This document shows positions 43,227 through 50,585 of a stretch of DNA of 64,000 nt, in pieces. Position numbers and translations under genes: made by a program. Source of the DNA: Arcicella sp040387735 (lineage in GTDB: Bacteria > Bacteroidota > Bacteroidia > Cytophagales > Spirosomataceae); NCBI GenBank assembly GCA_040387735.1, contig JAZKDE010000016.1, positions 1 through 64,000 of the forward strand, written 5' to 3'. Under the pieces are notes generated by a model. It worked only from the letters and a program-made list of their open reading frames with translations. It was not told the DNA's origin and made no database searches. Position 1 is the first letter of the stretch; each line of letters opens with the position of its first letter.

Positions 43227-43826
43227 ATGAAAAATGCACTTTATTTACTATTTGGCTCAACATTATTATTAGTAGCTTGTCAAACTAATAAAGAACAATT
43301 TGTTGCCATTCCGAAAACTGAATTGTTGGCGGACAATAAAGATTTTGGATGGCAACAAGATGTTTTGCTCTATAAAGGAAAACCGTATTCTGGCTTTACA
43401 ATTGAAAAATATCCAAACCAAAAACCATCCACTAAAAATGGATATTTGAAAGGGAAATTGGAAGGGAAACAAGAAAAATGGTTTGAAAATGGAGCAAAAA
43501 TGGAGCTTAGATTTTACACCAACAATCACAAAAATGGAACGCATGAAGGTTGGTACAATAATGGACAAAAGCGTTTTGAGTATTTCATCGAAAATGATGT
43601 TCCCATAAAAACGCATCGAGAGTGGCACGCCAATGGTCAACTTTTTACAAGATTCAATTTTAATGACGAAGGGCAACCCGAAGGTTCGCAACAAATGTGG
43701 TTTCCGACGGGGCAAATAAAAGCAAATTATGTTATCAAAAGTGGTCGCCGATTTGGTTTTTTAGGAGCAAAAGGTTGTATGGGTGAAAACGAGAAAAAAC
43801 AAACGGGTTTAAATTTCAAGAAATAA
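43227..43826 (+). CDS. MORN/YwqK-repeat lipoprotein (second copy)
   Basis: A paralogue of the protein at 42016, 199 residues with lipobox LVACQ. The region FGWQQDVLLYKGKPYSGFTIEKY corresponds to GWIYKNKAFTGFMIEEE of the first copy. MORN-like repeats follow: KGKLEGKQEKWFENGAKMEL, KNGTHEGWYNNGQKRFEYF, HREWHANGQLFTRFNF and EGSQQMWFPTGQIKANYV. The C-terminal RRFGFLGAKGC matches the first copy's KLYGIISVKSC. Its stop overlaps the start of the second SCO1 gene by one base (TAATG), so the two are translationally coupled. Confidence 0.78.
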   Translation: MKNALYLLFGSTLLLVACQTNKEQFVAIPKTELLADNKDFGWQQDVLLYKGKPYSGFTIEKYPNQKPSTKNGYLKGKLEGKQEKWFENGAKMELRFYTNNHKNGTHEGWYNNGQKRFEYFIENDVPIKTHREWHANGQLFTRFNFNDEGQPEGSQQMWFPTGQIKANYVIKSGRRFGFLGAKGCMGENEKKQTGLNFKK

Positions 43827-44455
43827 TGAAAAGAATAATCACATTAATTTTATGGATTTTAATTATTTCATGTACTAAAAAGCAAGAAAAAAGCCTTCCA
43901 TTTTATCATACCGCAGATTTTACCCCACAATGGATTGCTGATACATCGCAATTAGACACACTTCATACGCTCGCAAATTTTGAATTTACTAACCAAAATA
44001 ATCAAAAAATTACGCAGGAAAATCTGAGAGGAAAAATCCATGTTGCTTGTTTTTTCTTTACAATTTGTCCGAGCCTTTGTCCAAAAATAATGGGAAATAT
44101 GAAGATGGTACAAGATTCACTGAAAAATGACAAGAGCTTCCTAATTGCTTCATACAGCGTAATGCCTGAGCGTGATAGCGTATCAGCTTTACGGAAATAT
44201 GCCACTGAAAATCAAATCATTGACAACAAATGGCACTTGCTCACGGGCGATAAAAAACAGATTTATCAATTAGCTCGTAAATCCTATTTTGCCGATGAAA
44301 ACTTGGGCGTTCAGAAAGGCGTAAATGATTTTTTACACACAGAAAATTTTATTTTGGTTGATAAAAATCTGCACATTAGAGGAATTTACAATGGTACTTT
44401 ATCCTTAGAAATTGAGCAATTGATAAAAGATATTAGAGTATTAGAAAAGGAATAA
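43826..44455 (+). CDS. SCO1/SenC-family copper-binding protein (second copy)
   Basis: A lipoprotein of 209 residues with lipobox LIISC (Cys16). The CPSLCPK motif (C81, C85) and DFLHTENFILVDKN with the conserved His are intact, so copper binding is expected. It is clearly paralogous to the protein at 42533: both share LPFY(N/H)TADFT(A/P)(K/Q)WI near the start and FFFTICPS. It is coupled to the second MORN gene by a one-base overlap. It ends directly next to the stop codon of the convergent DeoR gene, with no spacer. It likely supplies copper or redox equivalents to an oxidase or to the multicopper oxidase. Confidence 0.9.
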   Translation: MKRIITLILWILIISCTKKQEKSLPFYHTADFTPQWIADTSQLDTLHTLANFEFTNQNNQKITQENLRGKIHVACFFFTICPSLCPKIMGNMKMVQDSLKNDKSFLIASYSVMPERDSVSALRKYATENQIIDNKWHLLTGDKKQIYQLARKSYFADENLGVQKGVNDFLHTENFILVDKNLHIRGIYNGTLSLEIEQLIKDIRVLEKE

Positions 44456-45205
44456 CTACAAAACTTTCACTCCTATTCCCTGATAATCAACTAATTGACT
44501 TTCATCAATTGTATCATCTGTCAGCATTACATCAATTTGTTGATACGAACAAACCACATAATTTTCAGCCGTATTTAGTTTATCAGCCGTTACCAAAGCG
44601 ATTACTTTTTCCGAGACTTCGGCCATTTTACGTTTCACGACGCTCTCACCCCAATCGGGCATGGTTATTCCAATTTTATGGTGCATTCCACATACGCCCA
44701 ACAAGAAAATATCTGCTCTAATTTTACTCAAAAGCTCAATAACTTCCGTTCCGTAGGTATTTTGAGCGTCTTTAAAAACCCTTCCACCCAACATAAATAG
44801 CTCAATATTAGGATGTTCGCACAGAATTTGAGCAATGGGAATACTGGTCGTAAAAACGGTTGCCTTCAAATCTGGAGACATCAATCTGGCTACTTCCATG
44901 TTTGTCGAACCATTATCCAAAATAATCACTTGCCCATCTTTGAAAAATTGTTGAGCTTTTTGAGCTAACACAATTTTTTCTTCATGTAGAATGTTAATCC
45001 GCTCCGTTAATTTATAAGGACTTGGGGATTTAGGAATTGCGCCACCATGTACTTTTTTGAGGAGGCCGTTTTCAGCCAATTCATTCAAATCCCTTCTAAT
45101 TGTATCATCCGACACATTCAAGATTTCGGATAACTGCACAGAAGAAACTCGTTGGTCGGTATCCAACATTTTCAAAATAATTTGCAAACGTTCTTCTCTG
45201 AGCAT
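44456..45205 (-). CDS. DeoR/GlpR-family transcriptional regulator
   Basis: A regulator of 249 residues. The N-terminal winged helix (about 4-58) shows SSVQLSEILNVSDDTIRRDLNELAENGLLKKVHGGA, the DeoR hallmark. The C-terminal sensor domain includes ILDNGSTNMEVARLM and LFMLGGRVFKDAQNTYG and ADIFLLGVCGM. Members bind sugar phosphates or similar effectors. It is transcribed away from the VOC / deoxyribonucleotidase / MFS / TrpF-like operon, with a palindrome overlapping the operon promoter between them, so it most likely controls that operon and itself. The stop codon directly abuts the convergent SCO1 gene. Confidence 0.93.
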   Translation of the reverse strand: MLREERLQIILKMLDTDQRVSSVQLSEILNVSDDTIRRDLNELAENGLLKKVHGGAIPKSPSPYKLTERINILHEEKIVLAQKAQQFFKDGQVIILDNGSTNMEVARLMSPDLKATVFTTSIPIAQILCEHPNIELFMLGGRVFKDAQNTYGTEVIELLSKIRADIFLLGVCGMHHKIGITMPDWGESVVKRKMAEVSEKVIALVTADKLNTAENYVVCSYQQIDVMLTDDTIDESQLVDYQGIGVKVL

Positions 45206-45251
45206 TTTTACGGTTTTTATCGTTTTATTTCACACAAATTTAATATTTAAT

Positions 45252-45283
45252 TTTGAAATATGCGTTTTTATTCGGTAAATTTG
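45252..45283 (+). promoter_or_regulatory. Predicted promoter of the VOC-nucleotidase-MFS operon
   Basis: TTTG (45252-45255), 20 bases and TAAATTTG (45276-45283) match both elements of the Bacteroidota primary-sigma promoter (TTTG-N17-23-TAnnTTTG). Transcription would start near 45290, about 30 bases before the VOC gene ATG. This is the best promoter match in the window. Confidence 0.65.
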
Positions 45284-45311
45284 TTCAAATATTTACAAAT
45301 ACTGAATAAAA
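45266..45311. promoter_or_regulatory. Palindromic operator candidate for the DeoR regulator
   Basis: The arms TTTTATTCGGTA (45266-45277) and TACTGAATAAAA (45300-45311) are inverse complements with one mismatch and a 22-base spacer. They flank the -7 element and the transcription start of the operon promoter. A bound dimer or tetramer would block RNA polymerase, as expected for the divergent DeoR protein. Confidence 0.6.
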
Positions 45312-45321
45312 CCGAATCATT

Positions 45322-45711
45322 ATGCACATTGAACACATTGCTATTTGGACAAATCAGTTGGAGATTTTGAAGGATTTTTACGTTAAATATTTTAAAGCAA
45401 AATCAAATGATAAATATCATAACCCAACTAAAGCATTTACCTCCTACTTTTTAACTTTTGAAAAAGGTGCTCGGTTGGAAATTATGCAAATGCCCAACAT
45501 TAGCGTTGCATCCGACAATATTTACCAACAATTCACAGGATTAACGCATTTTGCCGTATCAGTTGGCAGTAAAGAAATAGTAGATTCCTTGACAGAAAAA
45601 TTCCGAGAGGATGGTTTTGAAGTAGTTGGCGAACCCAGAACAACGGGCGATGGTTACTATGAAAGTGTAATATTGGACCCTGATAAAAATAGAATAGAAA
45701 TAACGATTTAA
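45322..45711 (+). CDS. VOC-superfamily (glyoxalase-like) protein
   Basis: A protein of 129 residues with a single pair of VOC beta-alpha-beta modules. MHIEHIAIWTNQLEILKDFYVKYF carries the first metal-binding His, LEIMQMP the Glu, LTHFAVSVGS the second His and NRIEIT the last Glu. All four candidate metal ligands are therefore present. VOC proteins include lactoylglutathione lyase, epimerases and dioxygenases. Its place at the head of an operon for a nucleotidase, an MFS transporter and a TrpF-like enzyme suggests small-molecule metabolism, but the reaction cannot be named. Confidence 0.88.
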   Translation: MHIEHIAIWTNQLEILKDFYVKYFKAKSNDKYHNPTKAFTSYFLTFEKGARLEIMQMPNISVASDNIYQQFTGLTHFAVSVGSKEIVDSLTEKFREDGFEVVGEPRTTGDGYYESVILDPDKNRIEITI

Positions 45712-45722
45712 AAACAATAAAA

Positions 45723-46247
45723 ATGCAAAGATTACTAATAGATATGGACGATGTGATGGCGGATACCAGCCAAAAAATCATCAACACCGTAAATAATGCT
45801 TTCAATAGCCATTACACCAAAGAAATTTTGATTGCTGACCCAAAAATCAAGGAAGAATATCAAGAAAAATATCTTACGCAGAGACATAAACTTTGGGATA
45901 AAGGCTTTTTTAGAGATATTCCTTTAATGCCTGATGCGCAAGAAATTATTGGCAAATTATACGAAAAATACGAGATATTTATTGTTTCAGCCGCTACTGA
46001 ATTTCCAAATTCAATGTCAGAAAAATTGGAATGGTTAGAGGATTATTTTCCGTATATTGGTTGGAGTCACACCGTTTTTTGTGGACATAAATGGATGATT
46101 AGAGCTGAATATATCATTGATGACCATGAGAAAAATTTGATTAATTTTACGGGAACAGGTTTACTTTTTGATGCTCCACACAACAAACATATTACTGATT
46201 TTCAACGAGTTAACTCTTGGAAACACATAGAAACGATTTTACTATAA
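45723..46247 (+). CDS. 5'(3')-deoxyribonucleotidase-like HAD hydrolase
   Basis: A HAD phosphatase of the NT5C family, which dephosphorylates deoxyribonucleotides. The N-terminal LLIDMDDVMADT holds the catalytic DxD pair. PDAQEIIGKLYEKYEIFIVSAAT near 75-100 provides the second HAD motif, and AEYIIDDHEKNLINF near 140 the acidic fourth motif. The length of 174 is usual. It is 11 bases downstream of the VOC gene, and the MFS gene starts next to its stop. Because HAD substrate ranges are wide, it could act on a sugar phosphate related to the DeoR effector. Confidence 0.88.
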   Translation: MQRLLIDMDDVMADTSQKIINTVNNAFNSHYTKEILIADPKIKEEYQEKYLTQRHKLWDKGFFRDIPLMPDAQEIIGKLYEKYEIFIVSAATEFPNSMSEKLEWLEDYFPYIGWSHTVFCGHKWMIRAEYIIDDHEKNLINFTGTGLLFDAPHNKHITDFQRVNSWKHIETILL

Positions 46248-46252
46248 TTATT

Positions 46253-47401
46253 TTGGAAAACATCATCACACATACAAACAATGGGCGAATTGCTCGGGCT
46301 GCAACCAATACCTTATTTTTCCTTTGCGGTATTAGTTTCGCTTCGTGGGCATCCCGTATTCCCGACGTAAAAGAGTTTTTGAAACTCAGCGATGCAGCAT
46401 TGGGGTCGGTACTTTTTGCGATGCCCATCGGAAGTTTAACGGCTTTACCCGTTGCTGGCGTAATCATTGGCAAATTTGGTAGCCGAAATATTACAATTCT
46501 TTCGATGGTATTTTACCTTATAGCTTTGCCACTTTTAGGAATGGCTGATACGCCTTTAGCCTTAGCCATTGCACTATTTATCTTTGGTTTTGGGAGTGAT
46601 ATGCTGAATATTTCAATGAATGTACAAGCTGTAAATGTTGAAAAAATCCAGAAAAGGTCGATTATGTCTTCATTTCACGCCATTTTTAGCATTGGCTTTA
46701 TGATTGGAGCGGCTTTGGGAGGATTAATTGCCAAACAAGGCATCACACCGTTTCAACATTTGTCAACCATTGGCATAATTGATTTATGCTTAGGTATTTT
46801 AGTATATCGTTTTTTAACCATAACGGATGAAAAATCAAGCGAGTCGCAACCTTTATTTGCCTTGCCCGATAAGTCCCTGATTTTATTAGGAATCATCGCC
46901 TTTTGCGGAATGTTGTCGGAAGGTGCCATGGCCGATTGGAGCGTTTTATATTACAAACAAGTATTGAATAATCCGAATGGATTTGCTACCGCAGGATTTA
47001 CCGCATTTTCAGTTTTGATGGTAGTTGGTAGAATTTTTGGCGATAAGATTGTTCAAGCTTTTGGACTACGTAAAACGTTATTAATCAACTGTTTAATTGT
47101 ATTTATTGGAATGTCGGTGGCTTTAATTATTAGAAATCCTTACACGGTTATTATCGGTTTTGGCATTACAGGTTTAGGACTTTCAACGATTGTACCTCTA
47201 ATTTATGGACAAGCTGGACACTCAAAAACGATGTCGGCGGGCGTGGCATTAGCTGCCATTACAACCGTTGGCATGGCTGGTTTTTTAATCGGCCCTGTGT
47301 TAATTGGCTATCTTTCAGAGTTTTCATCGCTACGAATTGCCCTTTCTTCTCTCATTTTTTTAGGATTATTTGGGGCATTTTTGACGACTAAAATAAAATG
47401 A
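46253..47401 (+). CDS. MFS transporter (YbjJ/fucose-permease-like)
   Basis: A 12-span permease of about 380 residues. Early sequence ARAATNTLFFLCGISFASWASRIPDVKEFL resembles E. coli YbjJ and related MFS proteins, and GVIIGKFGSRNITI is the MFS loop 2-3 motif. The second half repeats it as GRIFGDKIVQAFGLRKTLL. No ATG lies near the N-terminus; I choose the TTG at 46253, which avoids the overlap that a second TTG at 46217 would cause. It is the third gene of the DeoR-adjacent operon. The substrate is probably a sugar or another small metabolite, but not known. Confidence 0.88.
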   Translation: MENIITHTNNGRIARAATNTLFFLCGISFASWASRIPDVKEFLKLSDAALGSVLFAMPIGSLTALPVAGVIIGKFGSRNITILSMVFYLIALPLLGMADTPLALAIALFIFGFGSDMLNISMNVQAVNVEKIQKRSIMSSFHAIFSIGFMIGAALGGLIAKQGITPFQHLSTIGIIDLCLGILVYRFLTITDEKSSESQPLFALPDKSLILLGIIAFCGMLSEGAMADWSVLYYKQVLNNPNGFATAGFTAFSVLMVVGRIFGDKIVQAFGLRKTLLINCLIVFIGMSVALIIRNPYTVIIGFGITGLGLSTIVPLIYGQAGHSKTMSAGVALAAITTVGMAGFLIGPVLIGYLSEFSSLRIALSSLIFLGLFGAFLTTKIK

Positions 47402-48048
47402 AAACAAAAGTAAAAATCTGCTGTATTTCCACTAGAGAAGAAGCAAAAATAGCTTTGGAATTTGGGGCGGATGTATTGGGTTTAGTTGCTAAAATGCCTT
47501 CTGGCCCAGGAACCATTGACGATGATTTAATTCAAAATATTGTTAAATCTGTTCCCTCAGAAACACTTACTTTTTTATTGACTCCCAAAACAAATCCGCA
47601 CAAAATTATTGCCCATCAACGCCTTACAGGTACAAATTGTATTCAATTAGTCGATGCGGTGAAAGTGGAAGATTATAAAATTTTACGTGATAACTTACCG
47701 AATATCAAGCTCATACAAGTTATTCATGTCATTGACGAAAACTCCGTAGAAGAAGCCAAACAATACGCCGAGGTAGCCGATATGATTTTGTTAGACTCTG
47801 GCAATCCGAATCTTTCTGTAAAAGAATTAGGCGGAACGGGTAGAGTTCATAATTGGGAATTGAGTCGAAAAATTGTAGTAAGTATTACCAAACCAGTCTT
47901 CTTAGCGGGTGGTCTAAAACCCGAAAATATCCGTGAAGCCATTGCGTATGTCAAACCTTTTGGCATAGATATTTGTAGCGGTATACGGACGAATGGGAAA
48001 TTGGATTTAGAAAAATTAGAACGTTTATTTAAAGAAATGAGCGTTTAA
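47398..48048 (+). CDS. TrpF-like (phosphoribosylanthranilate isomerase family) protein
   Basis: A TIM-barrel protein of 216 residues. KVKICCISTREEA contains the Cys that is the general base in TrpF (C8), DMILLDSGN the catalytic Asp, and LGGTGRVHNWELS plus FGIDICSGIRTNGKLD match the phosphate-binding ends of TrpF. It could therefore be a true TrpF, but the usual KICG is KICC, SSGVE is CSGIR, and no other trp gene is near. It overlaps the MFS gene by four bases (ATGA). In this DeoR-controlled operon it may isomerise another phosphosugar-amine or keto compound. I leave the gene symbol empty for that reason. Confidence 0.8.
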   Translation: MKTKVKICCISTREEAKIALEFGADVLGLVAKMPSGPGTIDDDLIQNIVKSVPSETLTFLLTPKTNPHKIIAHQRLTGTNCIQLVDAVKVEDYKILRDNLPNIKLIQVIHVIDENSVEEAKQYAEVADMILLDSGNPNLSVKELGGTGRVHNWELSRKIVVSITKPVFLAGGLKPENIREAIAYVKPFGIDICSGIRTNGKLDLEKLERLFKEMSV

Positions 48049-48062
48049 AATTTTCATTTTTC

Positions 48063-48111
48063 AAATAAGCAAAACGTTCTTTGGAGATTCCAAAGAACGT
48101 TTTGCTTATTT
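48063..48111. terminator. Bidirectional terminator, 22-bp perfect stem
   Basis: AAATAAGCAAAACGTTCTTTGG (48063-48084; first 20 bases read AAATAAGCAAAACGTTCTTT) is the exact inverse complement of 48090-48111. The loop is five bases. It lies between two convergent genes and covers the end of the right one, so it can stop transcripts from either side. Confidence 0.85.
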
Positions 48112-48594
48112 AGTAAGCTTAAATTCCTGATTACTAAATGATTCTGTTGTGGGTACTTTTACTACATTAAATTCAAATTCAGTGGCTACATGGCAACTAT
48201 TGCAGGTATTTGTGAGTTGACTGTAACTGTTCTTAAACATCACAGGATCTTTCTTTTCGATGGCTTTCGTAACCTCCTCCAATGACGGAATTACCATATT
48301 TACCAATTTACTTTCTTTTCTATCGGCTTTATATTTTTGAATATCTTCAATCAATTCTATAATTTCTTCAACTTCAAAATTGGCAAGTTTCCAATTCTGA
48401 TTCTTTCCCGCATACCAAAGTTTTGCATGATGTGCTTGAATTCCATTCATGAACTCCCCAAGTCCAGGGCTATAAGTATTTTCCAATTTTTTCTCTAAAC
48501 TATCAATCCTACTCTGCAATTTAACCTCATTATTTTGAGGATTTGAACAGGCGATTAATAAAAATACAAAAGCAAAATAAGTTTTCTTTATCAT
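48106..48594 (-). CDS. Lipoprotein with one CxxCH haem-binding motif
   Basis: A protein of 162 residues. The signal ends in a lipobox, LLIACSN (Cys16). The mature part is helical, with a coiled-coil start (LQSRIDSLEKKLEN), then a four-helix-like region, and near the C-terminus TCNSCHVA, a typical c-type haem-binding CxxCH. The fold resembles cytochrome c'-like or c556-like helical proteins, in which the haem motif sits in the last helix. It could carry electrons in the periplasm, but no redox partner is encoded next to it. The annotation as a cytochrome rests on the single motif and helical layout. Confidence 0.7.
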   Translation of the reverse strand: MIKKTYFAFVFLLIACSNPQNNEVKLQSRIDSLEKKLENTYSPGLGEFMNGIQAHHAKLWYAGKNQNWKLANFEVEEIIELIEDIQKYKADRKESKLVNMVIPSLEEVTKAIEKKDPVMFKNSYSQLTNTCNSCHVATEFEFNVVKVPTTESFSNQEFKLTK

Positions 48595-48636
48595 AATTTT
48601 TGGGGTTAAACGTTCCTTAAAATTACGTCAAAAACT

Positions 48637-50391
48637 TTATAAACCCGAAGGCTTCGGCTTAAAAGGCATTTCAAAGGTATTCACTCCTCGGGTTTTAAAT
48701 TTTCTTCGGTAAACTTTGTCCACCGAAGTTACATACATCGTATCGAAATCTTTGCCCCCAAAACACAAATTTGAAGCCTGGCCAGTTGGTATAGGAATGA
48801 TTGCGTTTACTCGTCCTAATTGATCGAGTATCTGAATCCCAGATTTTGTAGTTACATAAATCCGCCCATCTTTATCACATTTTAAGCCATCCGACCAAGC
48901 ATTCTCGTCATTATCACGTACCTGCAACCAACCAAAACGCTGCTTATTTGACAGTTTTCCATCCGCTTGGATTTGATAAATCCAGAGCCAATGCGTTGCT
49001 GATTCTGTAACGTACAATTGCGTTTGGTCGGGTGAAAATGTTAAGCCATTCGCATATTTCAAACCTTCATCCACCACTATTTTCTCCCCATTCGGACGAA
49101 TCAAATAAAGTTTACTCGGTTTTTCACTCCCATTAGGAGCCGTAATATAAATATTCCCGTTCTTCCCAATTGCAATATCATTACCTAAAATACTATCCGC
49201 CAAAACGGTTTCTTGCTCATTCAAATCATACCGATAAACCTGTTTCATTCTTCCCGAAACCGAATAACGATTTCCATTAAAATCAAAAGCCGTTCCACTT
49301 GCTTTTTTAGCATCAAGTTTCAATGCAGAAACCTTACCATCAAGCCCAATTTTATACGTTTTTGCATTTGGAATATCTTGAAAAAAAACTTCTCCCATCG
49401 CATTTGCCACCGTTCCTTCCGTAAAGCTATAACCCTCTCCGACCAATTCCCAACCTTGGTTTTCAAGGAGAATATCATTCAAAAATAGGTTTTTATTTTT
49501 GGCGGTTGGCGGGATTTTTTCAGGATAATTCTTCCAAAGCCAACGCATGGCGTTTGGAAAAACCGCAGTTCCATGTTTACCATTATGTCCTCCTTCTCCC
49601 CAAACGTTTTTTACGGCGTAACCAGCAAACACCAAAGCACGCTCCATCATTTCGTTGGCTTTCCACCAATCGCCCCCATAAATGTTTAAATCATTGGTTC
49701 CATCTTGTAAATAAACTCGAATATTTTTGGGTTCATACTTACGAATCAAACTCGGATAACGGTCTGCCCCACGCAAGCCAACATACGTACCGATGGCACT
49801 AAAAACTTTAGAAAATGCCTCCGGATGCTCCCAAGCCGCTGTAAAAGCACAAACTGCTCCACTACTTGCTCCTCCAATTGCTCGATCATTGCCATTTTTA
49901 GAAAGCCGAATGACACGACCATCGCTCGCTTTTTGCTTTTCAACTTCTGGTAAAATTTCTTCCAAAATAAATCTTGCATAAGTATCCCCCAAGCCGTCAT
50001 ATTCAAAACTACGATTAAATCTATCCAAGGCTTCGTCCGTTTTTTCGGCTTTTACTCGTCCGTGCATCACAAAAATTCCAATCGTAATGGGCATTTCATT
50101 TTTATAAATCAAATTATCAAAAACCGTCGGGGCTTTCCACTGAATTCCATCTTGATTTACATAGACACAAGCAGGTTTATCAGAACGATATTGTGCGGGA
50201 ATGTACACCCAATACTCACGCCAAGTCCCTGGGAAAAACTTAGAATTTTCAAAGGTAAACTTCAAAACCTCTCCTTTAGGAACATTAAGTTGTTCAATAG
50301 AAGCAGAGTCCTCCGCATAGTTTTCAGAAATTGTTTGGGAAAAAGCGGAGAATTGAGACAATAAAAAGCAAATAATAAGAGTTGTCTTCAT
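48637..50391 (-). CDS. Esterase D-like / SMP-30 gluconolactonase-like fusion protein
   Basis: An exported protein of 584 residues with signal peptide (1-19). The first half (about 50-300) is an alpha/beta-hydrolase of the esterase D/Fes-XynZ type: REYWVYIPAQY, the nucleophile elbow GGASSGA near 175, and GEGGHNGKHG near 268 with the His. The second half (about 310-575) is a SMP-30-type beta-propeller: EGTVANAMGEVFFQDIPN, IAIGKNGNIYITAPNG, GLTFSPDQTQLYVTES and WSDGLKCDKDGRIYVTT, the metal-binding positions. It could cleave an ester and then open a lactone of a sugar acid. Such fusions occur in plant-polymer-degrading Bacteroidota. It is monocistronic. Confidence 0.88.
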   Translation of the reverse strand: MKTTLIICFLLSQFSAFSQTISENYAEDSASIEQLNVPKGEVLKFTFENSKFFPGTWREYWVYIPAQYRSDKPACVYVNQDGIQWKAPTVFDNLIYKNEMPITIGIFVMHGRVKAEKTDEALDRFNRSFEYDGLGDTYARFILEEILPEVEKQKASDGRVIRLSKNGNDRAIGGASSGAVCAFTAAWEHPEAFSKVFSAIGTYVGLRGADRYPSLIRKYEPKNIRVYLQDGTNDLNIYGGDWWKANEMMERALVFAGYAVKNVWGEGGHNGKHGTAVFPNAMRWLWKNYPEKIPPTAKNKNLFLNDILLENQGWELVGEGYSFTEGTVANAMGEVFFQDIPNAKTYKIGLDGKVSALKLDAKKASGTAFDFNGNRYSVSGRMKQVYRYDLNEQETVLADSILGNDIAIGKNGNIYITAPNGSEKPSKLYLIRPNGEKIVVDEGLKYANGLTFSPDQTQLYVTESATHWLWIYQIQADGKLSNKQRFGWLQVRDNDENAWSDGLKCDKDGRIYVTTKSGIQILDQLGRVNAIIPIPTGQASNLCFGGKDFDTMYVTSVDKVYRRKFKTRGVNTFEMPFKPKPSGL

Positions 50392-50499
50392 AGTATATTT
50401 TACGGTAAAATCAAATTAATAACCTTAAAATCAATCAATTACAATGTACAGATTTGATTTAAATTCTCTATCGTTTTCTATATTGAAAGGCACAAAAAA

Positions 50500-50524
50500 A
50501 GACCGTTCGATTTACAAACGGTCT
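50500..50524 (-). terminator. Minus-strand terminator-like hairpin
   Basis: AGACCGTT and AACGGTCT pair over 8 bases around a 9-base loop, and on the minus strand a run of seven T follows (50499-50493). No minus-strand gene precedes it nearby; the esterase fusion gene begins about 100 bases further on. It might attenuate that gene or end a small RNA. Confidence 0.55.
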
Positions 50525-50585
50525 ATTAGTTAAATATTCAGAAGTATGAGCCTGATTTATAAAGTTTTTGTTTTAAGACAATTGC

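Noticed and set aside
42016..43826. Toxin-antitoxin system suggested by YwqK-type repeats
   Set aside because: The repeats also occur in envelope lipoproteins; both proteins have lipoboxes, and no toxin-like gene is present. The partners are SCO1 proteins.
47398..48048. Tryptophan biosynthesis locus
   Set aside because: Only one TrpF-like gene is present, with altered motifs and in an operon with a transporter and DeoR regulator.
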